64,000 bases of DNA from an uncultured bacterium (GCA_949284985.1 CASDWY010000001.1:1-64000); one strand, 5' to 3'; shown: positions 44,576-53,905, counted from the stretch's first letter. Numbers and translations: made by a program. The notes: generated by a model from the letters alone, not told the origin.

Positions 44576-45898
44576 ATGGCAGAACTACCAAGAATTACAG
44601 ATCAATGGGGCAAATACGCAAAAAAAACAGAGTCAAAGCCAACTACAACAGTTACGTCAGGTAACACGACTATCACAACAAATGGCAAAACTCAAATAAA
44701 TATTTTTAACCGTGGGCACAATCACTCCTGCCACAAGCCAAGTAATGTTTTTCTAAATGGAAAACACTATCATGTTCCGGTTAATACATATGCCGGAAAC
44801 ACAAATTTTGGTTTTCCATCAATATTTCCAAACTTTGGCTACTCATACAATTTTCCATATGGCGGCTATTACCAACAAGATAAACTATCAAACTTTGAAA
44901 AAGCAATGATAGCGATAAAAACTGTAGGGCCAGGAAACGTTTTAGCCTTAGGCGGCGGTATTCTTGCAGGATTAGGCAGTGCAATAAAAGACATGGTTAC
45001 AGGCGGACCAAACGAAACTTACATACCTGCAAACAATGCTACTGCTGCAGCTGCAACATCAGCACAAAATGCTGTAGCGAACTATAGCCCAATTAACGAT
45101 AAAAATTATAAGGATTTAAATGCTGTTCAAGATTACAACAGCGCAACAGATGAACTTAAACCGCTAAGTGATGCAGTCTCATCTAAAGCCAAATTAGTTA
45201 ACCAAGCAACACAAACTCATCAAGAAGCTCAAAAAACAGTTAACAAACATCAATTAAATATAAAAGACATAAATGAAAAACTTACTACAGCAAAAAGCGA
45301 ACTAAGTTCAGCTGAAAGTGAATTGCAAGAAGCTCAAAATGCAGATCCAAAAGATGAACAACTTATTTCTCAACTTGAGGAAAAAGTCGAGTCATTAAAA
45401 GAAAAAGTTGAAGAACTTAACGATCAATTGCAAGAAGAACAAGAAAACTTGACAGATGCTCAAAAAGCACTAAAAGACGCTGAATCTGAAAAAAGCCAAG
45501 CTACAAGTGAGTTTGAAAATGCTGAAAAGGCTTTTAAAGCAAAAGAAACCGATGTACAAAGTAAAAAAGCTAAAGCAGATGATGCTATCAGACAGGTTAA
45601 TGAAGGTCTTGACCCAGAACAAATATCAACATCTACAAACTCAACTAACTCAACTAATTCAACAACTTCACAAAATACACAAGCACAAACTCCAAACATT
45701 TTAACAGTCACACCACCAACATCTAATGCTCAAGACCAACAAATAAAAGAAATACAAAATATGACAGATCAAGCTACCTTAGAAAAAATAGCATCAGGTA
45801 ATGAATACTCACTAGATATAAAAATTGCAGCAAAAGACAGATTAAAAACAGTCATTGAGCAGTCTTCACAAGGAACAAGATTAAACACTGAATCATAA
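44576..45898 (+). CDS. Coiled-coil protein with a glycine-rich hydrophobic segment
   Basis: 440 residues, family not recognised. The N-terminus is polar with His and Asn-rich stretches (NRGHNHSCHKPSN) and a Phe/Gly/Tyr-rich patch (~80-100). A short hydrophobic Gly-rich segment follows (residues ~123-142, NVLALGGGILAGLGSAIKDM), then ~180 residues of Gln/Glu/Lys/Ala coiled coil (about 185-345). A Ser-Thr-Asn repeat (STNSTNSTNSTTS, coded by a 9-bp-like tandem) and a Thr/Pro/Gln-rich C-terminus end it. There is no signal peptide. It follows the HLR1-like promoter and the two-hairpin leader, and ends before a strong terminator. It is probably an envelope-associated or structural protein. Confidence 0.6.
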   Translation: MAELPRITDQWGKYAKKTESKPTTTVTSGNTTITTNGKTQINIFNRGHNHSCHKPSNVFLNGKHYHVPVNTYAGNTNFGFPSIFPNFGYSYNFPYGGYYQQDKLSNFEKAMIAIKTVGPGNVLALGGGILAGLGSAIKDMVTGGPNETYIPANNATAAAATSAQNAVANYSPINDKNYKDLNAVQDYNSATDELKPLSDAVSSKAKLVNQATQTHQEAQKTVNKHQLNIKDINEKLTTAKSELSSAESELQEAQNADPKDEQLISQLEEKVESLKEKVEELNDQLQEEQENLTDAQKALKDAESEKSQATSEFENAEKAFKAKETDVQSKKAKADDAIRQVNEGLDPEQISTSTNSTNSTNSTTSQNTQAQTPNILTVTPPTSNAQDQQIKEIQNMTDQATLEKIASGNEYSLDIKIAAKDRLKTVIEQSSQGTRLNTES

Positions 45899-45905
45899 TT
45901 AAGTA

Positions 45906-45938
45906 AAAAAAAAGAGGTTAACACCTCTTTTTTTTACA
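45906..45938 (+). terminator. Terminator after the coiled-coil gene
   Basis: Stem AAAGAGGT/ACCTCTTT extended by A/T pairs (45906-45935) with a four-base loop and a T-rich tail. Confidence 0.85.
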
Positions 45939-46033
45939 TAATGTTATTTTATTAAATTAATTAGTTGCCTTTTCCATAAAAACTGATATGATAACTGTAT
46001 AAATTTAGTATATAGATTATACAGGAGAACTCA

Positions 46034-47173
46034 ATGAAAAATTTATTTAAAAGCTTTATTCCTGTTGCACTTGCAGTTATTATATCTGCATCAACAGCAT
46101 CGGCAGATCCAACATTTAGTGACCTGCCTGAAACCCACTGGGCATATACACAAATAAATGAACTCGCTAAAGAAGGCATAGTTGTAGGTTATCCTGATAA
46201 AACATTTAAACCTGATGAAAAAATAACCAGAGCAGAATATGCTGCAATGGCAGTTAAAGCTCTTAAGCAACAAGATGCCGATATTACAGACATTATTAAT
46301 TTTTCTGACGTGCCCAAAGAAAATTGGGCATGGGAAAGTATTCAACGAGCAGTGCGTTTTGACCTTATTGATGAAACAGACGATAATAAATTTAGGCCTA
46401 ATGACGCCGTAACAAGAGCAGAAGCAATAGAACTCGTTATAAATTCACTAACTACAAATGATATAACCTTAGAAGATGCAAAAAGTATTTTAGAAAAAAA
46501 ATATATTGATGCAAACACAATTCCTGAATGGTTTATAATCAAAGCCGGAAAAGCCGAAAAACTAGGAGTTATTATTTCTATCCCAGGCAAAGAAGCTAAT
46601 CTATATGCAACAAACCCAGCTACTCGTGCAGAAGTTGCAGCCTTTTTACAAAAAATGATTGAACAAGTCAAACTAGCTCCAAATGACAAATTAGCTGAAG
46701 TTTTAAAACCAATTAAAGCAGAAGGTATAGTTCTTGAAGATGCTAAAGTTAAAGGTAACGTTGGTATTATCCCCGCAGGAACAACTCTTCCTATTGTAAT
46801 AGAAGATGATTTAAACTCACAATCCAGCATGATTAGCGACGTTTTTGAAGCTAAAATACCTAAAAACCTTATCACTCCAGAAAGTTATCTTTTAATTCAA
46901 GAAGGAGCAACGGTTAAAGGACTTTTAATTGACAAGAAAAAAGCTATAATACTTATTAGAAATGGTAAACTTGTACTTAATACAAAAGTTATCACAACTG
47001 CTAACGATCAAACTGCAGCATTTTATGGCGTAACAGAAACTAATCCTAAACTTAGCATTTGGAGAAAAATCTTTAAAGGCCTTAAAGTAAAATATACAAA
47101 CGGCGAAGTTTTGTCTATTAAACTTTTAAAACCTCTAAAAATTGATCTTACAAATAGCTGGATTATTGAATAA
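46034..47173 (+). CDS. SLH-domain surface protein
   Basis: 379 residues. Signal peptide (MKNLFKSFIPVALAVIISASTASA), then three SLH-like repeats (residues ~28-85: FSDLPETHWAYTQINEL..., ~88-150: FSDVPKENWAWESI..., and a divergent third ~155-215), each with the ITRAE/VTRAE-type motif (ITRAEYAAM, VTRAEAIEL, TRAEVAAFL). A C-terminal beta-rich domain (~225-379) is of unknown type. In cyanobacteria SLH domains bind peptidoglycan and join the outer membrane to the wall; here no porin barrel is seen. AGGAGA precedes the ATG. Confidence 0.9.
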   Translation: MKNLFKSFIPVALAVIISASTASADPTFSDLPETHWAYTQINELAKEGIVVGYPDKTFKPDEKITRAEYAAMAVKALKQQDADITDIINFSDVPKENWAWESIQRAVRFDLIDETDDNKFRPNDAVTRAEAIELVINSLTTNDITLEDAKSILEKKYIDANTIPEWFIIKAGKAEKLGVIISIPGKEANLYATNPATRAEVAAFLQKMIEQVKLAPNDKLAEVLKPIKAEGIVLEDAKVKGNVGIIPAGTTLPIVIEDDLNSQSSMISDVFEAKIPKNLITPESYLLIQEGATVKGLLIDKKKAIILIRNGKLVLNTKVITTANDQTAAFYGVTETNPKLSIWRKIFKGLKVKYTNGEVLSIKLLKPLKIDLTNSWIIE

Positions 47174-47200
47174 TGAAAAATTTAACTAATTAATTTAACA

Positions 47201-47238
47201 AAAGCGGTACTTTTTCTAAAATGTAGTACCGCTTTTTA
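47201..47238 (+). terminator. Terminator after the SLH gene
   Basis: 10-bp stem AAAGCGGTAC/GTACCGCTTT (47201-47210 with 47226-47235) followed by T. It can also serve the convergent small gene. Confidence 0.9.
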
Positions 47239-47253
47239 TATGAAAATTTTTAC

Positions 47254-47427
47254 CTAAAAATCTTCAGGCAAAAAAATGTTTTGCTCCCTTAAAATATCCA
47301 AAATTTTTTCATATTTTTTTGTTCGCTTTACCAAATATTGATATGTACGAACAACATTAATAACATCATAAGAAGACAATAAAATTTTACGTCGTCCACC
47401 CTCTATGTTTTCAATTACCTTTGCCAT
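47254..47427 (-). CDS. Small basic protein, unknown function
   Basis: 57 residues from MAKVIENIEGGRRKILLSS, with a helical, Lys/Arg-rich body and acidic end (LPEDF). I chose the ATG at 47427 because GAGAGGG lies 4 nt upstream; the frame extends to 47472 without such a site. No family is recognised. Confidence 0.5.
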   Translation of the reverse strand: MAKVIENIEGGRRKILLSSYDVINVVRTYQYLVKRTKKYEKILDILREQNIFLPEDF

Positions 47428-47597
47428 TTTACCCTCTCTTTCTAACCATATTTTCTTCGACATTTTAACCAAAATTCTTTAAAAATAAACTAAATTATAA
47501 ACAATATGATTTAGAAAATTATTTTAAAATTGTAAAAAATATTTGAAATTAGGCAAAAATTATTATAGTTTTGTTTTAAGTAAAAAAAAGGTGTAGC

Positions 47598-48461
47598 ATG
47601 ACAAAAATTATTTCCCAAAATATAGTTTTAAGTAAAAATCAAAATTCCATCCAGCACAAAAAAAACCATGCCGGAGCCACAGCTATACCTGCATTTAAGG
47701 CTTATCCGGATACACAATTATATTCTAATACCGATGAAGAAACAGTTAAAAATACAGGGCTAATATTTATATTCGGTCTTGCATTAAGAAATGCGTTAAA
47801 ACATTTATCTGACAAAATGTTTACATCATATTTCTCTAAAAATCCAAACATCAACCCAGAACAACTGAAACAAATTGGACTTAATATGCTTGTTGACAAA
47901 GGACTTATGTCTAATCAAAGACTTATTAAAACTCCAACTGCAGACATTTACACAGACAAACTTAAAAAACTTAATCTTATAATAGAAAAAACAGGACAAA
48001 ATGCACACTTTGACTATATTAACAAAGAAATAAAAGTCAGTAAAAACACCTTACTATCCTTACCACATGAAATAGGTCATGCAGTGCAAGAACACTCAAC
48101 AACAATCCTAAAAAAACTCCAAAGATTTCGTGGGAATTATACTTTTTTAGCTCTACTACTTTATGGCCTCGGAAGAAATAAATCTAATGCTCCGGATGGA
48201 AAAGAAAGCTTTATAGGTAAAATTCAAAATACATTACATAAATATAACTTATTCATTCCACTACTTGCTTTTAGCCCAGAACTAATAACCGAATTTGTTG
48301 CCTCTAAAATAGGTATAGACTATCTTAAACAAACAAAAGCTCCTAAAACTCTTATCAATGCCGCAAAAAAACATTATGCAATCGCCTTTTGCACCTATCT
48401 TGCATTACCTTTGTTTGCGATACTGGATAACTTAATTTATCAAAAGGCAACAAAAAATTAA
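47598..48461 (+). CDS. Membrane protein with a HEIGH zinc-protease motif
   Basis: 287 residues. The N-terminus is polar (1-50) with a lineage-like NHAGATAIPAFKAYP segment. A hydrophobic segment follows (~55-65), then LPHEIGHAVQEHS (residues ~155-167), a HEXXH zinc motif, and further hydrophobic helices (~185-195, ~215-230, ~260-280). SPELITEFVASKIG after the zinc motif could give the third ligand (Glu), as in membrane zinc peptidases such as the YugP group. No known family is matched with certainty. It overlaps the convergent TPR gene by 4 nt. Confidence 0.6.
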   Translation: MTKIISQNIVLSKNQNSIQHKKNHAGATAIPAFKAYPDTQLYSNTDEETVKNTGLIFIFGLALRNALKHLSDKMFTSYFSKNPNINPEQLKQIGLNMLVDKGLMSNQRLIKTPTADIYTDKLKKLNLIIEKTGQNAHFDYINKEIKVSKNTLLSLPHEIGHAVQEHSTTILKKLQRFRGNYTFLALLLYGLGRNKSNAPDGKESFIGKIQNTLHKYNLFIPLLAFSPELITEFVASKIGIDYLKQTKAPKTLINAAKKHYAIAFCTYLALPLFAILDNLIYQKATKN

Positions 48462-49204
48462 GCCAACTGCAAAAAATTATTTTCTGATTTAAACCTTCCA
48501 CATTTTATTCGCTCAAGACGCTCACGAACATCACCAGCATTCTGAGAATTTGGTTTCAATTTTAAAAACTTTTTATAATAACGTACTGCACTATTTGATT
48601 TACCCATTTTATCAAAACATATTCCTATACCAAGAATAGCCTTATAATATTGTGGATTAATTTTTAATAACTCAGCAAAAATAGCTGCTGCTGATTGATA
48701 ACGCCCCAATTCAACCAAAAGAGCCGCTTTATGTTGATAAGCTTTTAAAAACGATGGATGTTTTTCCATAATTCGCTGATAAACCATAAGCGCCAAATCA
48801 TATTCCTCCAAAAGCTCATGAGCAACACCAAGTTGTAACTGAGCCTCTATATTATTACTATCGAGTAAAATAGCTTCTTTTAGACTTATAATTGCAACAC
48901 ACGGCAATCCCATACTCATAAAGCAACAACCAATCTCAAAAGGAATACTGGCATCATTTGGCTTAATACTCCGAGCTTTTTCAAGGACATTTAACGCTTT
49001 ATCAACTTCTCCCAAATGTACATATGACTGAGCCAAGCCAAGATAAATCCGAATATTATCACGTTCAAGCATTAAAGCAGAAAGATAATTTTTAACACTT
49101 TCTTTAAACATTTCATTTATTCTTAAAGCATCTGCCTTAACCAAAAATTTGTATGATTTTTTAACATCAGAAAGAGAAGACTTCTTAACCAAAATCTCCT
49201 CCAT
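48458..49204 (-). CDS. TPR-repeat protein
   Basis: About 248 residues, from MEEILVKKSSLSDVKKS; AGAGGGG lies 5 nt upstream, and the longer frame (to 49276) has no ribosome site. At least six tetratricopeptide-like repeats (for example YLGLAQSYVHLGEVDKALNVLEKARSIKPND and PYYKAILGIGICFDKMGKSNSAVRYYKKFLKLKPNS-type units) run through it. It should be a cytoplasmic scaffold for protein contacts. No partner is identified. Confidence 0.8.
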   Translation of the reverse strand: MEEILVKKSSLSDVKKSYKFLVKADALRINEMFKESVKNYLSALMLERDNIRIYLGLAQSYVHLGEVDKALNVLEKARSIKPNDASIPFEIGCCFMSMGLPCVAIISLKEAILLDSNNIEAQLQLGVAHELLEEYDLALMVYQRIMEKHPSFLKAYQHKAALLVELGRYQSAAAIFAELLKINPQYYKAILGIGICFDKMGKSNSAVRYYKKFLKLKPNSQNAGDVRERLERIKCGRFKSENNFLQLA

Positions 49205-49276
49205 TCTATCCCCTCTGTTTCCTTCAATTAGAAACGTCACTTTCCCTCTCTTTATTACATCCCATTTTTGGGACAA

Positions 49277-49377
49277 TCATCAATTACATTAATATTTTAG
49301 ACAATTTGAGACAAAAAAATATCAACCCTAGGGTCTATATTATATTAACCTTAAGATTGATATTTTAATTAAAGGTT
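49277..49377. other. Short AT-rich gap with a TAGGG palindrome
   Basis: ACCCTAGGGT (about 49326-49335) is a perfect 10-bp palindrome inside a wider ATATCAA...TTGATAT imperfect repeat (about 49318-49372). On the - strand a TATAAT lies just upstream of it, so it may be an operator in the TPR gene's promoter. No gene is seen. Confidence 0.3.
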
Positions 49378-49638
49378 TTAAATTTCGAATTCACCACAGT
49401 AAAAAGAAACAATATGAAGACCGCTTATACCTAAGCAATCTATCATTTTAACTTCTTTTTCACAGCCATGTCCATGCTTAACCTTTGCATTTTTAATAAC
49501 CAAAATACCATCAGCTTCTTTTGTCGTTTCTACATCTACACAACCGCATATACAAGCATGATTTGTGCATATATGGATTTTGTCACATCCTTTTTTTTCT
49601 ACCATATCAGCAATTTGCTTACAAATACATTTCGACAT
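49378..49638 (-). CDS. Small cysteine-rich protein, probably metal-binding
   Basis: 86 residues with 10 or so cysteines and several histidines: MSKCICKQ, GCDKIHICTNHACICGC and HGHGCEKE. The N-terminal half resembles a zinc or iron-sulphur binding module, followed by a small beta-rich part (IDCLGISGLHIVSFYCG). AAAAGGAGATAAATT precedes the ATG. No family is recognised. Confidence 0.55.
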   Translation of the reverse strand: MSKCICKQIADMVEKKGCDKIHICTNHACICGCVDVETTKEADGILVIKNAKVKHGHGCEKEVKMIDCLGISGLHIVSFYCGEFEI

Positions 49639-49725
49639 AATTTATCTCCTTTTTAATGTTAACTGAAACCTTTTAACTAAAAGGTCAAAATTTTATATTG
49701 TTAAAACAAACTCAAACCTGATAAA

Positions 49726-50403
49726 TTAAACAATTCCCTCTCTAATAGCCTTAACCGCAGCTTGAGTTCTGTCATCAACTACAAGTTTTTGAATAATATT
49801 ACAAACATGCGCCTTAGCAGTATGCTCGCTTATACAAAGCTCTGATGCTATATCATTGTTTGAACTTCCATTAACAAGCAGCTTGAGAACTTGATACTCT
49901 CTTTCTGTCAAGTTAGCATGTTTTGCTCGAAATTCAGAACGACTAACATGCTTTTTAGGAATTATATTTCCACCCTTAGAGCGCAATTTGGGTACAATTC
50001 TGGAATCAAGCCATATAGCACCATCTTGAACTGTTTTAATTACCATAATAAGATACTCGGTATTAATATCCTTTAATGCATAAGCATAAACACCAACACT
50101 AAGTGCTTCATTAATCTCTGCATCATCTTGATGTGATGTTAAAATAATAATTTTTTGTTCAGAATTTTCTTCTAAAATTTTTTGTGCAGCCTCAATTCCA
50201 GAAATATCCGGCAACCCAATATCCATCAATATAACGTCCGGCTTATAAAGTCTTGCTTTTTCAATAGCCTCTTTGCCGTTTTCTGCCTCGGCCACTACCT
50301 CTATATCATTACCTTCTTCAAAAAGAGTTCTTAAACCAACTCTAACTAGTTTATGATCTTCTACCATCATTATTTTAACTTTTTTATTAATATTATTTGC
50401 CAT
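49726..50403 (-). CDS. NarL/FixJ-type response regulator
   Basis: About 225 residues from MANNINKKVKIMMVEDHK (start chosen for AGAGAGAGTG upstream; a longer frame to 50460 is hydrophobic and unsupported). Receiver domain with the phospho-Asp in ILMDIGLPDISG, then a LuxR-type HTH (LTEREYQVLKLLVNGSSNNDIASELCISEHTAKAHV in pieces). It is orphan; no sensor kinase is adjacent. It is not of the OmpR type, so it is not a candidate for binding the HLR1-like repeats. Confidence 0.93.
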   Translation of the reverse strand: MANNINKKVKIMMVEDHKLVRVGLRTLFEEGNDIEVVAEAENGKEAIEKARLYKPDVILMDIGLPDISGIEAAQKILEENSEQKIIILTSHQDDAEINEALSVGVYAYALKDINTEYLIMVIKTVQDGAIWLDSRIVPKLRSKGGNIIPKKHVSRSEFRAKHANLTEREYQVLKLLVNGSSNNDIASELCISEHTAKAHVCNIIQKLVVDDRTQAAVKAIREGIV

Positions 50404-50528
50404 ATCACTCTCTCTAATAAAATCCTTTAATATAATAAAAAAATAAAACATGCGCTTCATTAGCCAACATGCAAAATTAAAAGAGATTATTAAAAAACTT
50501 TCTATTTAAAATATAATTTGAAAAAACT

Positions 50529-52163
50529 CTATGAATTCTTCAACATTTTTAAATTTGTAGCTGCATCTTTATGCTCCGGACATAAAACCAAAACTTTATT
50601 ATACAATTCCGCAGCTACATCGGCTTTTCCTGCAAGCTCATTTGCCAATGCTAAATTATATAAATAATCCCAATTTTGAGGCTCAACTCTCACTGCTACT
50701 CCAAGATTTTCAAGAGCATTTTGAATATCCTTATGCTTAACATTTATCATACCAAGCTTAGCCCGACAAATAGGATTTTCAGGTTCTATAAAAACAGCCT
50801 CTTTATACATTCTTTCCGCTTCATAAATATTATCCGTTTCATAAAATATATCTGCCAGAAAAATATAATACTCACAATTTCCAGCATCTAAATCTATAGC
50901 TTTTTGCATCTGTCTTATCGCATCATTATAATTTTTTGAATAAAAATTAACTTGACCCAAACCATAATAAATATCCGGATTATCAGGATTGCATTGCAAC
51001 GCTGCTTCAAATTTTTTAAATGTTTCTTCAGTATTGCCATTATTATATAAGAATAAAGCCCAATCACAATAAACCGAACTTAATTGACTTTTATATACTT
51101 TTGCATACTTTAAATCAGACCAATCAATAAGCTTTTGATACAATTGAATTGATTCCTCATAACGTCCATAAAGTCTATATGCATATGCTAAAGTTTCTGT
51201 AAGTCTTATCGATTCGGGGTATAGTTTCATTATATCTTCAAGAACTTTTATACCTTCTTCTATTCTATTAGTTTTGATATAAATATTCGCTATTATATTT
51301 TGCAAAACCTGTATATCTGCATTAGGGGTATTTAAAGCAGGTATAGCAATATCTAAAGCCAAATCATATTGTCCGCTATTATAATAAAGATTAACTAAAT
51401 CAACTTGCAAATACGCATCATTCGGAGCCAAAACCAATAATCGATTCATTACTTCAATTTCTTTTTCAGAATTGCTTGTTAATTCATATAACTCTTTTAA
51501 AAGATATAAAAGCCGAATATTATTCTTATCAACATTCAATGCAAAATTCACATACTCAATAGCATTTTCAAACTCAGCCAAATCTTTGTATATTGATGCT
51601 ATTTGATAATAGTAATTAAGCTTTTCACCTTCTTTAATATCAAGGTTTAAAAGTCGTTTATAAATATTTAAAGCAGACTTTTTATGATTAACACTGTTAT
51701 ATAATTCTGCAAGCGGAACAAGAATATCTACAGACTCTGGATTAGTTTCTAAAATCTGAAGGTAAGTATCAATAGAATTATTATTTTGTCCAGTCCGCTT
51801 ATATGAATCCGCAAGCATTAAAAATAAATCCAATCTATCAGGGAAAATTTTGACAAGCTTTTCAAGATGTTCTATAGCCTCATTCAAGGCACTTGTATCA
51901 TAGTAAGAACGAGCTAAAATAATTCTAAGCCTATCATGAGTAGGATTTTCTTTAAGATATTTTTTTGCAAGCTTTTGGGCAACAGGATGATTTCCATTTG
52001 CAATAGAAATTCTAACCTGTTCATAAATATCATCCGGACTAATAAATAAATTTTCTCCATTACCAGCCGAACCGCTTTCCATAACTGAGCGAATTAATTT
52101 ATATAAAACAGCTAATAAAACAACAATACCAACTGTGATTAACAACATTATAGTTTGATTCAT
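50529..52163 (-). CDS. Membrane-anchored TPR protein
   Basis: 544 residues. An N-terminal membrane helix (MNQTIMLLITVGIVVLLAVLYKLI) is followed by about 12-13 tetratricopeptide repeats over residues ~45-540, with the usual spacing of Tyr/Gly/Ala and Pro at repeat ends (for example NPDNPDIYYGLGQVNFYSKNYNDAIRQMQKAI). It likely acts on the cytoplasmic face as an assembly platform, for instance for envelope or pilus systems; no partner can be named from context. Confidence 0.85.
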   Translation of the reverse strand: MNQTIMLLITVGIVVLLAVLYKLIRSVMESGSAGNGENLFISPDDIYEQVRISIANGNHPVAQKLAKKYLKENPTHDRLRIILARSYYDTSALNEAIEHLEKLVKIFPDRLDLFLMLADSYKRTGQNNNSIDTYLQILETNPESVDILVPLAELYNSVNHKKSALNIYKRLLNLDIKEGEKLNYYYQIASIYKDLAEFENAIEYVNFALNVDKNNIRLLYLLKELYELTSNSEKEIEVMNRLLVLAPNDAYLQVDLVNLYYNSGQYDLALDIAIPALNTPNADIQVLQNIIANIYIKTNRIEEGIKVLEDIMKLYPESIRLTETLAYAYRLYGRYEESIQLYQKLIDWSDLKYAKVYKSQLSSVYCDWALFLYNNGNTEETFKKFEAALQCNPDNPDIYYGLGQVNFYSKNYNDAIRQMQKAIDLDAGNCEYYIFLADIFYETDNIYEAERMYKEAVFIEPENPICRAKLGMINVKHKDIQNALENLGVAVRVEPQNWDYLYNLALANELAGKADVAAELYNKVLVLCPEHKDAATNLKMLKNS

Positions 52164-52211
52164 TCTTATATTATAACCGTAAATTTATTATTTATGAACC
52201 ATCTAATAATA

Positions 52212-52532
52212 TTAGTTGTTTGCTGAAATTTCATCAGTTTTTATAAAATCACACATAGCCTCAAGACGCTTATCTTCCATACTATCAATTAACTCTTGAA
52301 TATTTTTTATCTTTCCTAATGCAAATCCTGTCTCTGCAAGCAACACACAATCATTACAAAGTCTATACTCACTATATTTTATTGAACCTGCATAATCCTT
52401 TGATTTACCACAAGCGCTACAAGTAAAAAATTCATCTAAACATTGAGGATTTTCTTCAATATCATCAATTCTCATTTGAGCTGCAACCTGCTGCATTTCT
52501 TCAATTATTCTTAATTGTTCTTCTTTATCCAT
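52212..52532 (-). CDS. Small zinc-finger protein, unknown function
   Basis: 106 residues. CSACGKSKDYAGSIKYSEYRLCNDC holds two CxxC pairs that should bind one zinc. The rest is acidic and helical. Its start is divergent from alr with a 54-nt gap. AAAAGGAAATT precedes the ATG. Confidence 0.65.
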   Translation of the reverse strand: MDKEEQLRIIEEMQQVAAQMRIDDIEENPQCLDEFFTCSACGKSKDYAGSIKYSEYRLCNDCVLLAETGFALGKIKNIQELIDSMEDKRLEAMCDFIKTDEISANN

Positions 52533-52586
52533 ATTAATTTCCTTTTATTATGTGCCAAAAAATTTTGTTTAAACTATGATTATTAT

Positions 52587-53717
52587 ATGAAAAATAACCG
52601 CTCATCATATTTAAGCACAAGAAGAGATTCATGGGTAGAGGTCAACATAGCTAATGTTGAACATAATATTGCTGAAATAAAAAAATTTATTCCTCAAGAC
52701 AAAAAAATTCTTGCAGTAATAAAAGCTGACGCATATGGACATGGTGCCCTTATGCTAGCACCTACATTTATCGCAAGCGGAATATCAATGCTTGGGGTTG
52801 CCTCACTGGATGAAGCAAGACAATTACGAGAAGGTGGATTTGATCTTCCTATACTAGTGCTGGGTGCAGCACCGGTTTGGGCTTTTGACTGGGTAAGCGA
52901 AAATAATATAACCATTTCTGTTTTTTCCAATCAACATATAGAAGCCGCCAAACAAGCCTATGAAAAAACAGGTATAAAAGTTCCTGCTCACGTAAAAATA
53001 GACACTAGCATGAATAGAATAGGTATTGCTCCTGAAAAAGCCCTTGAATATATAAAAAAAGTTCAATCTTGCGGATACATAGATCTTAAAGGTGTGTTCA
53101 CACATTTTGCCTGCGCAGAAAATAAAAACCTTACATTAAAACAAATTGAAACATTTAAAAATATAGTAACTAAAATTGAAAATAAAAATAATTTAATAAT
53201 TCATTGTGCAAATACCGCAACAACAATTGCATATCAAAAAGAAATTGACTTCACAAATATGGTTAGAGAAGGTATTGGACTATACGGACTTATGCCGGAT
53301 TTGCCTAATGACACTGCCAAAAAACCAAATCTTAAACAAGTAATAGGTCTCAAAGCAAGAATAGTAAATATACACACCGCACAAAAAAACTCCGGAGTCA
53401 GCTATTCATACTCCTATAGAGCTCCCAAAGAAATTAAAATCGCAACTATTCCAATTGGCTACGCAGACGGGGTCTCGCGCTCCTTATCAAACAAATTAAA
53501 AGCAAAATTACATAATCAACAAATTACACAAATTGGAAATATTACAATGGATCAAATGATGTTTGATATAACAGGAATAAATGCCAATGAAGGCGATATA
53601 ATTACACTTTTAGATGAAAATCTCTCAATAAATACTTGGGCACAAGAATTAAATACAATTAATTACGAACTTACATGCCGTTTAAAAGTCCGCCTGCCAA
53701 GAGTTTATGTAAGGTAA
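52587..53717 (+). CDS. alr: Alanine racemase
   Basis: PLP enzyme making D-Ala for peptidoglycan. About 376 residues from MKNNRSSYLSTRRDSWVEVN. The PLP lysine is in AVIKADAYGHGA and the catalytic Tyr region is SYSYRAPKEIKIATIPIGYADGVSR in pieces. The start at 52587 fits the family better than the frame's first codon at 52515, which would add an unlikely hydrophobic leader. Confidence 0.95.
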   Translation: MKNNRSSYLSTRRDSWVEVNIANVEHNIAEIKKFIPQDKKILAVIKADAYGHGALMLAPTFIASGISMLGVASLDEARQLREGGFDLPILVLGAAPVWAFDWVSENNITISVFSNQHIEAAKQAYEKTGIKVPAHVKIDTSMNRIGIAPEKALEYIKKVQSCGYIDLKGVFTHFACAENKNLTLKQIETFKNIVTKIENKNNLIIHCANTATTIAYQKEIDFTNMVREGIGLYGLMPDLPNDTAKKPNLKQVIGLKARIVNIHTAQKNSGVSYSYSYRAPKEIKIATIPIGYADGVSRSLSNKLKAKLHNQQITQIGNITMDQMMFDITGINANEGDIITLLDENLSINTWAQELNTINYELTCRLKVRLPRVYVR

Positions 53718-53724
53718 TTTAAAC

Positions 53725-53841
53725 AAAAAAAAAGCTCCAATAAGGAGCAATGCTTTTAATAGGAAGGGAAGGTTAGGAAGTTATAAAATAAGTCTGTGTT
53801 TACTTGATGTTTTAATTACGTTTAATTATCTCTTACATATA
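53725..53841 (-). ncRNA. Candidate small RNA with CU-rich segment (sRNA-1)
   Basis: On the - strand a -10 TATACT (53853-53848) could start an RNA near 53841. About 65 nt later comes CTAACCTTCCCTTCCT (53776-53761), the complement of a Shine-Dalgarno-like stretch. The RNA then ends in the hairpin GCTCC-TTATT-GGAGC (53748-53734) with nine T. There is no open frame of any length. An HLR1-like element (53888-53905) is centred about 55 bp upstream of the start. A second RNA with the same plan lies at 59919-59979. On the + strand the same hairpin would be a weak terminator for alr. Confidence 0.5.
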
Positions 53842-53887
53842 TATAAAGTATATAAACAAATAAAAATTTCACTCTTCCTCTTACTTT

Positions 53888-53905
53888 GTTACATTTCTTT
53901 ACAAC
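53888..53905 (-). promoter_or_regulatory. HLR1-like element upstream of sRNA-1
   Basis: GTTACATT (53888-53895), TC, TTTACAAC (53898-53905), read on the + strand. The pair fits the HLR1 consensus except for the last base, and the RNA it may control runs on the opposite strand. Confidence 0.5.

Noticed and set aside
44493-44699. Alternative frame starting inside hairpin B before the coiled-coil gene
   Set aside because: It has no ribosome site and overlaps the real start; its sequence has no protein character.
49668-49685. ACCTTTT-AACT-AAAAGGT hairpin after the NarL-type gene as a terminator
   Set aside because: The stem is AT-rich, with no T-run on the - strand; the evidence is too weak to list it.
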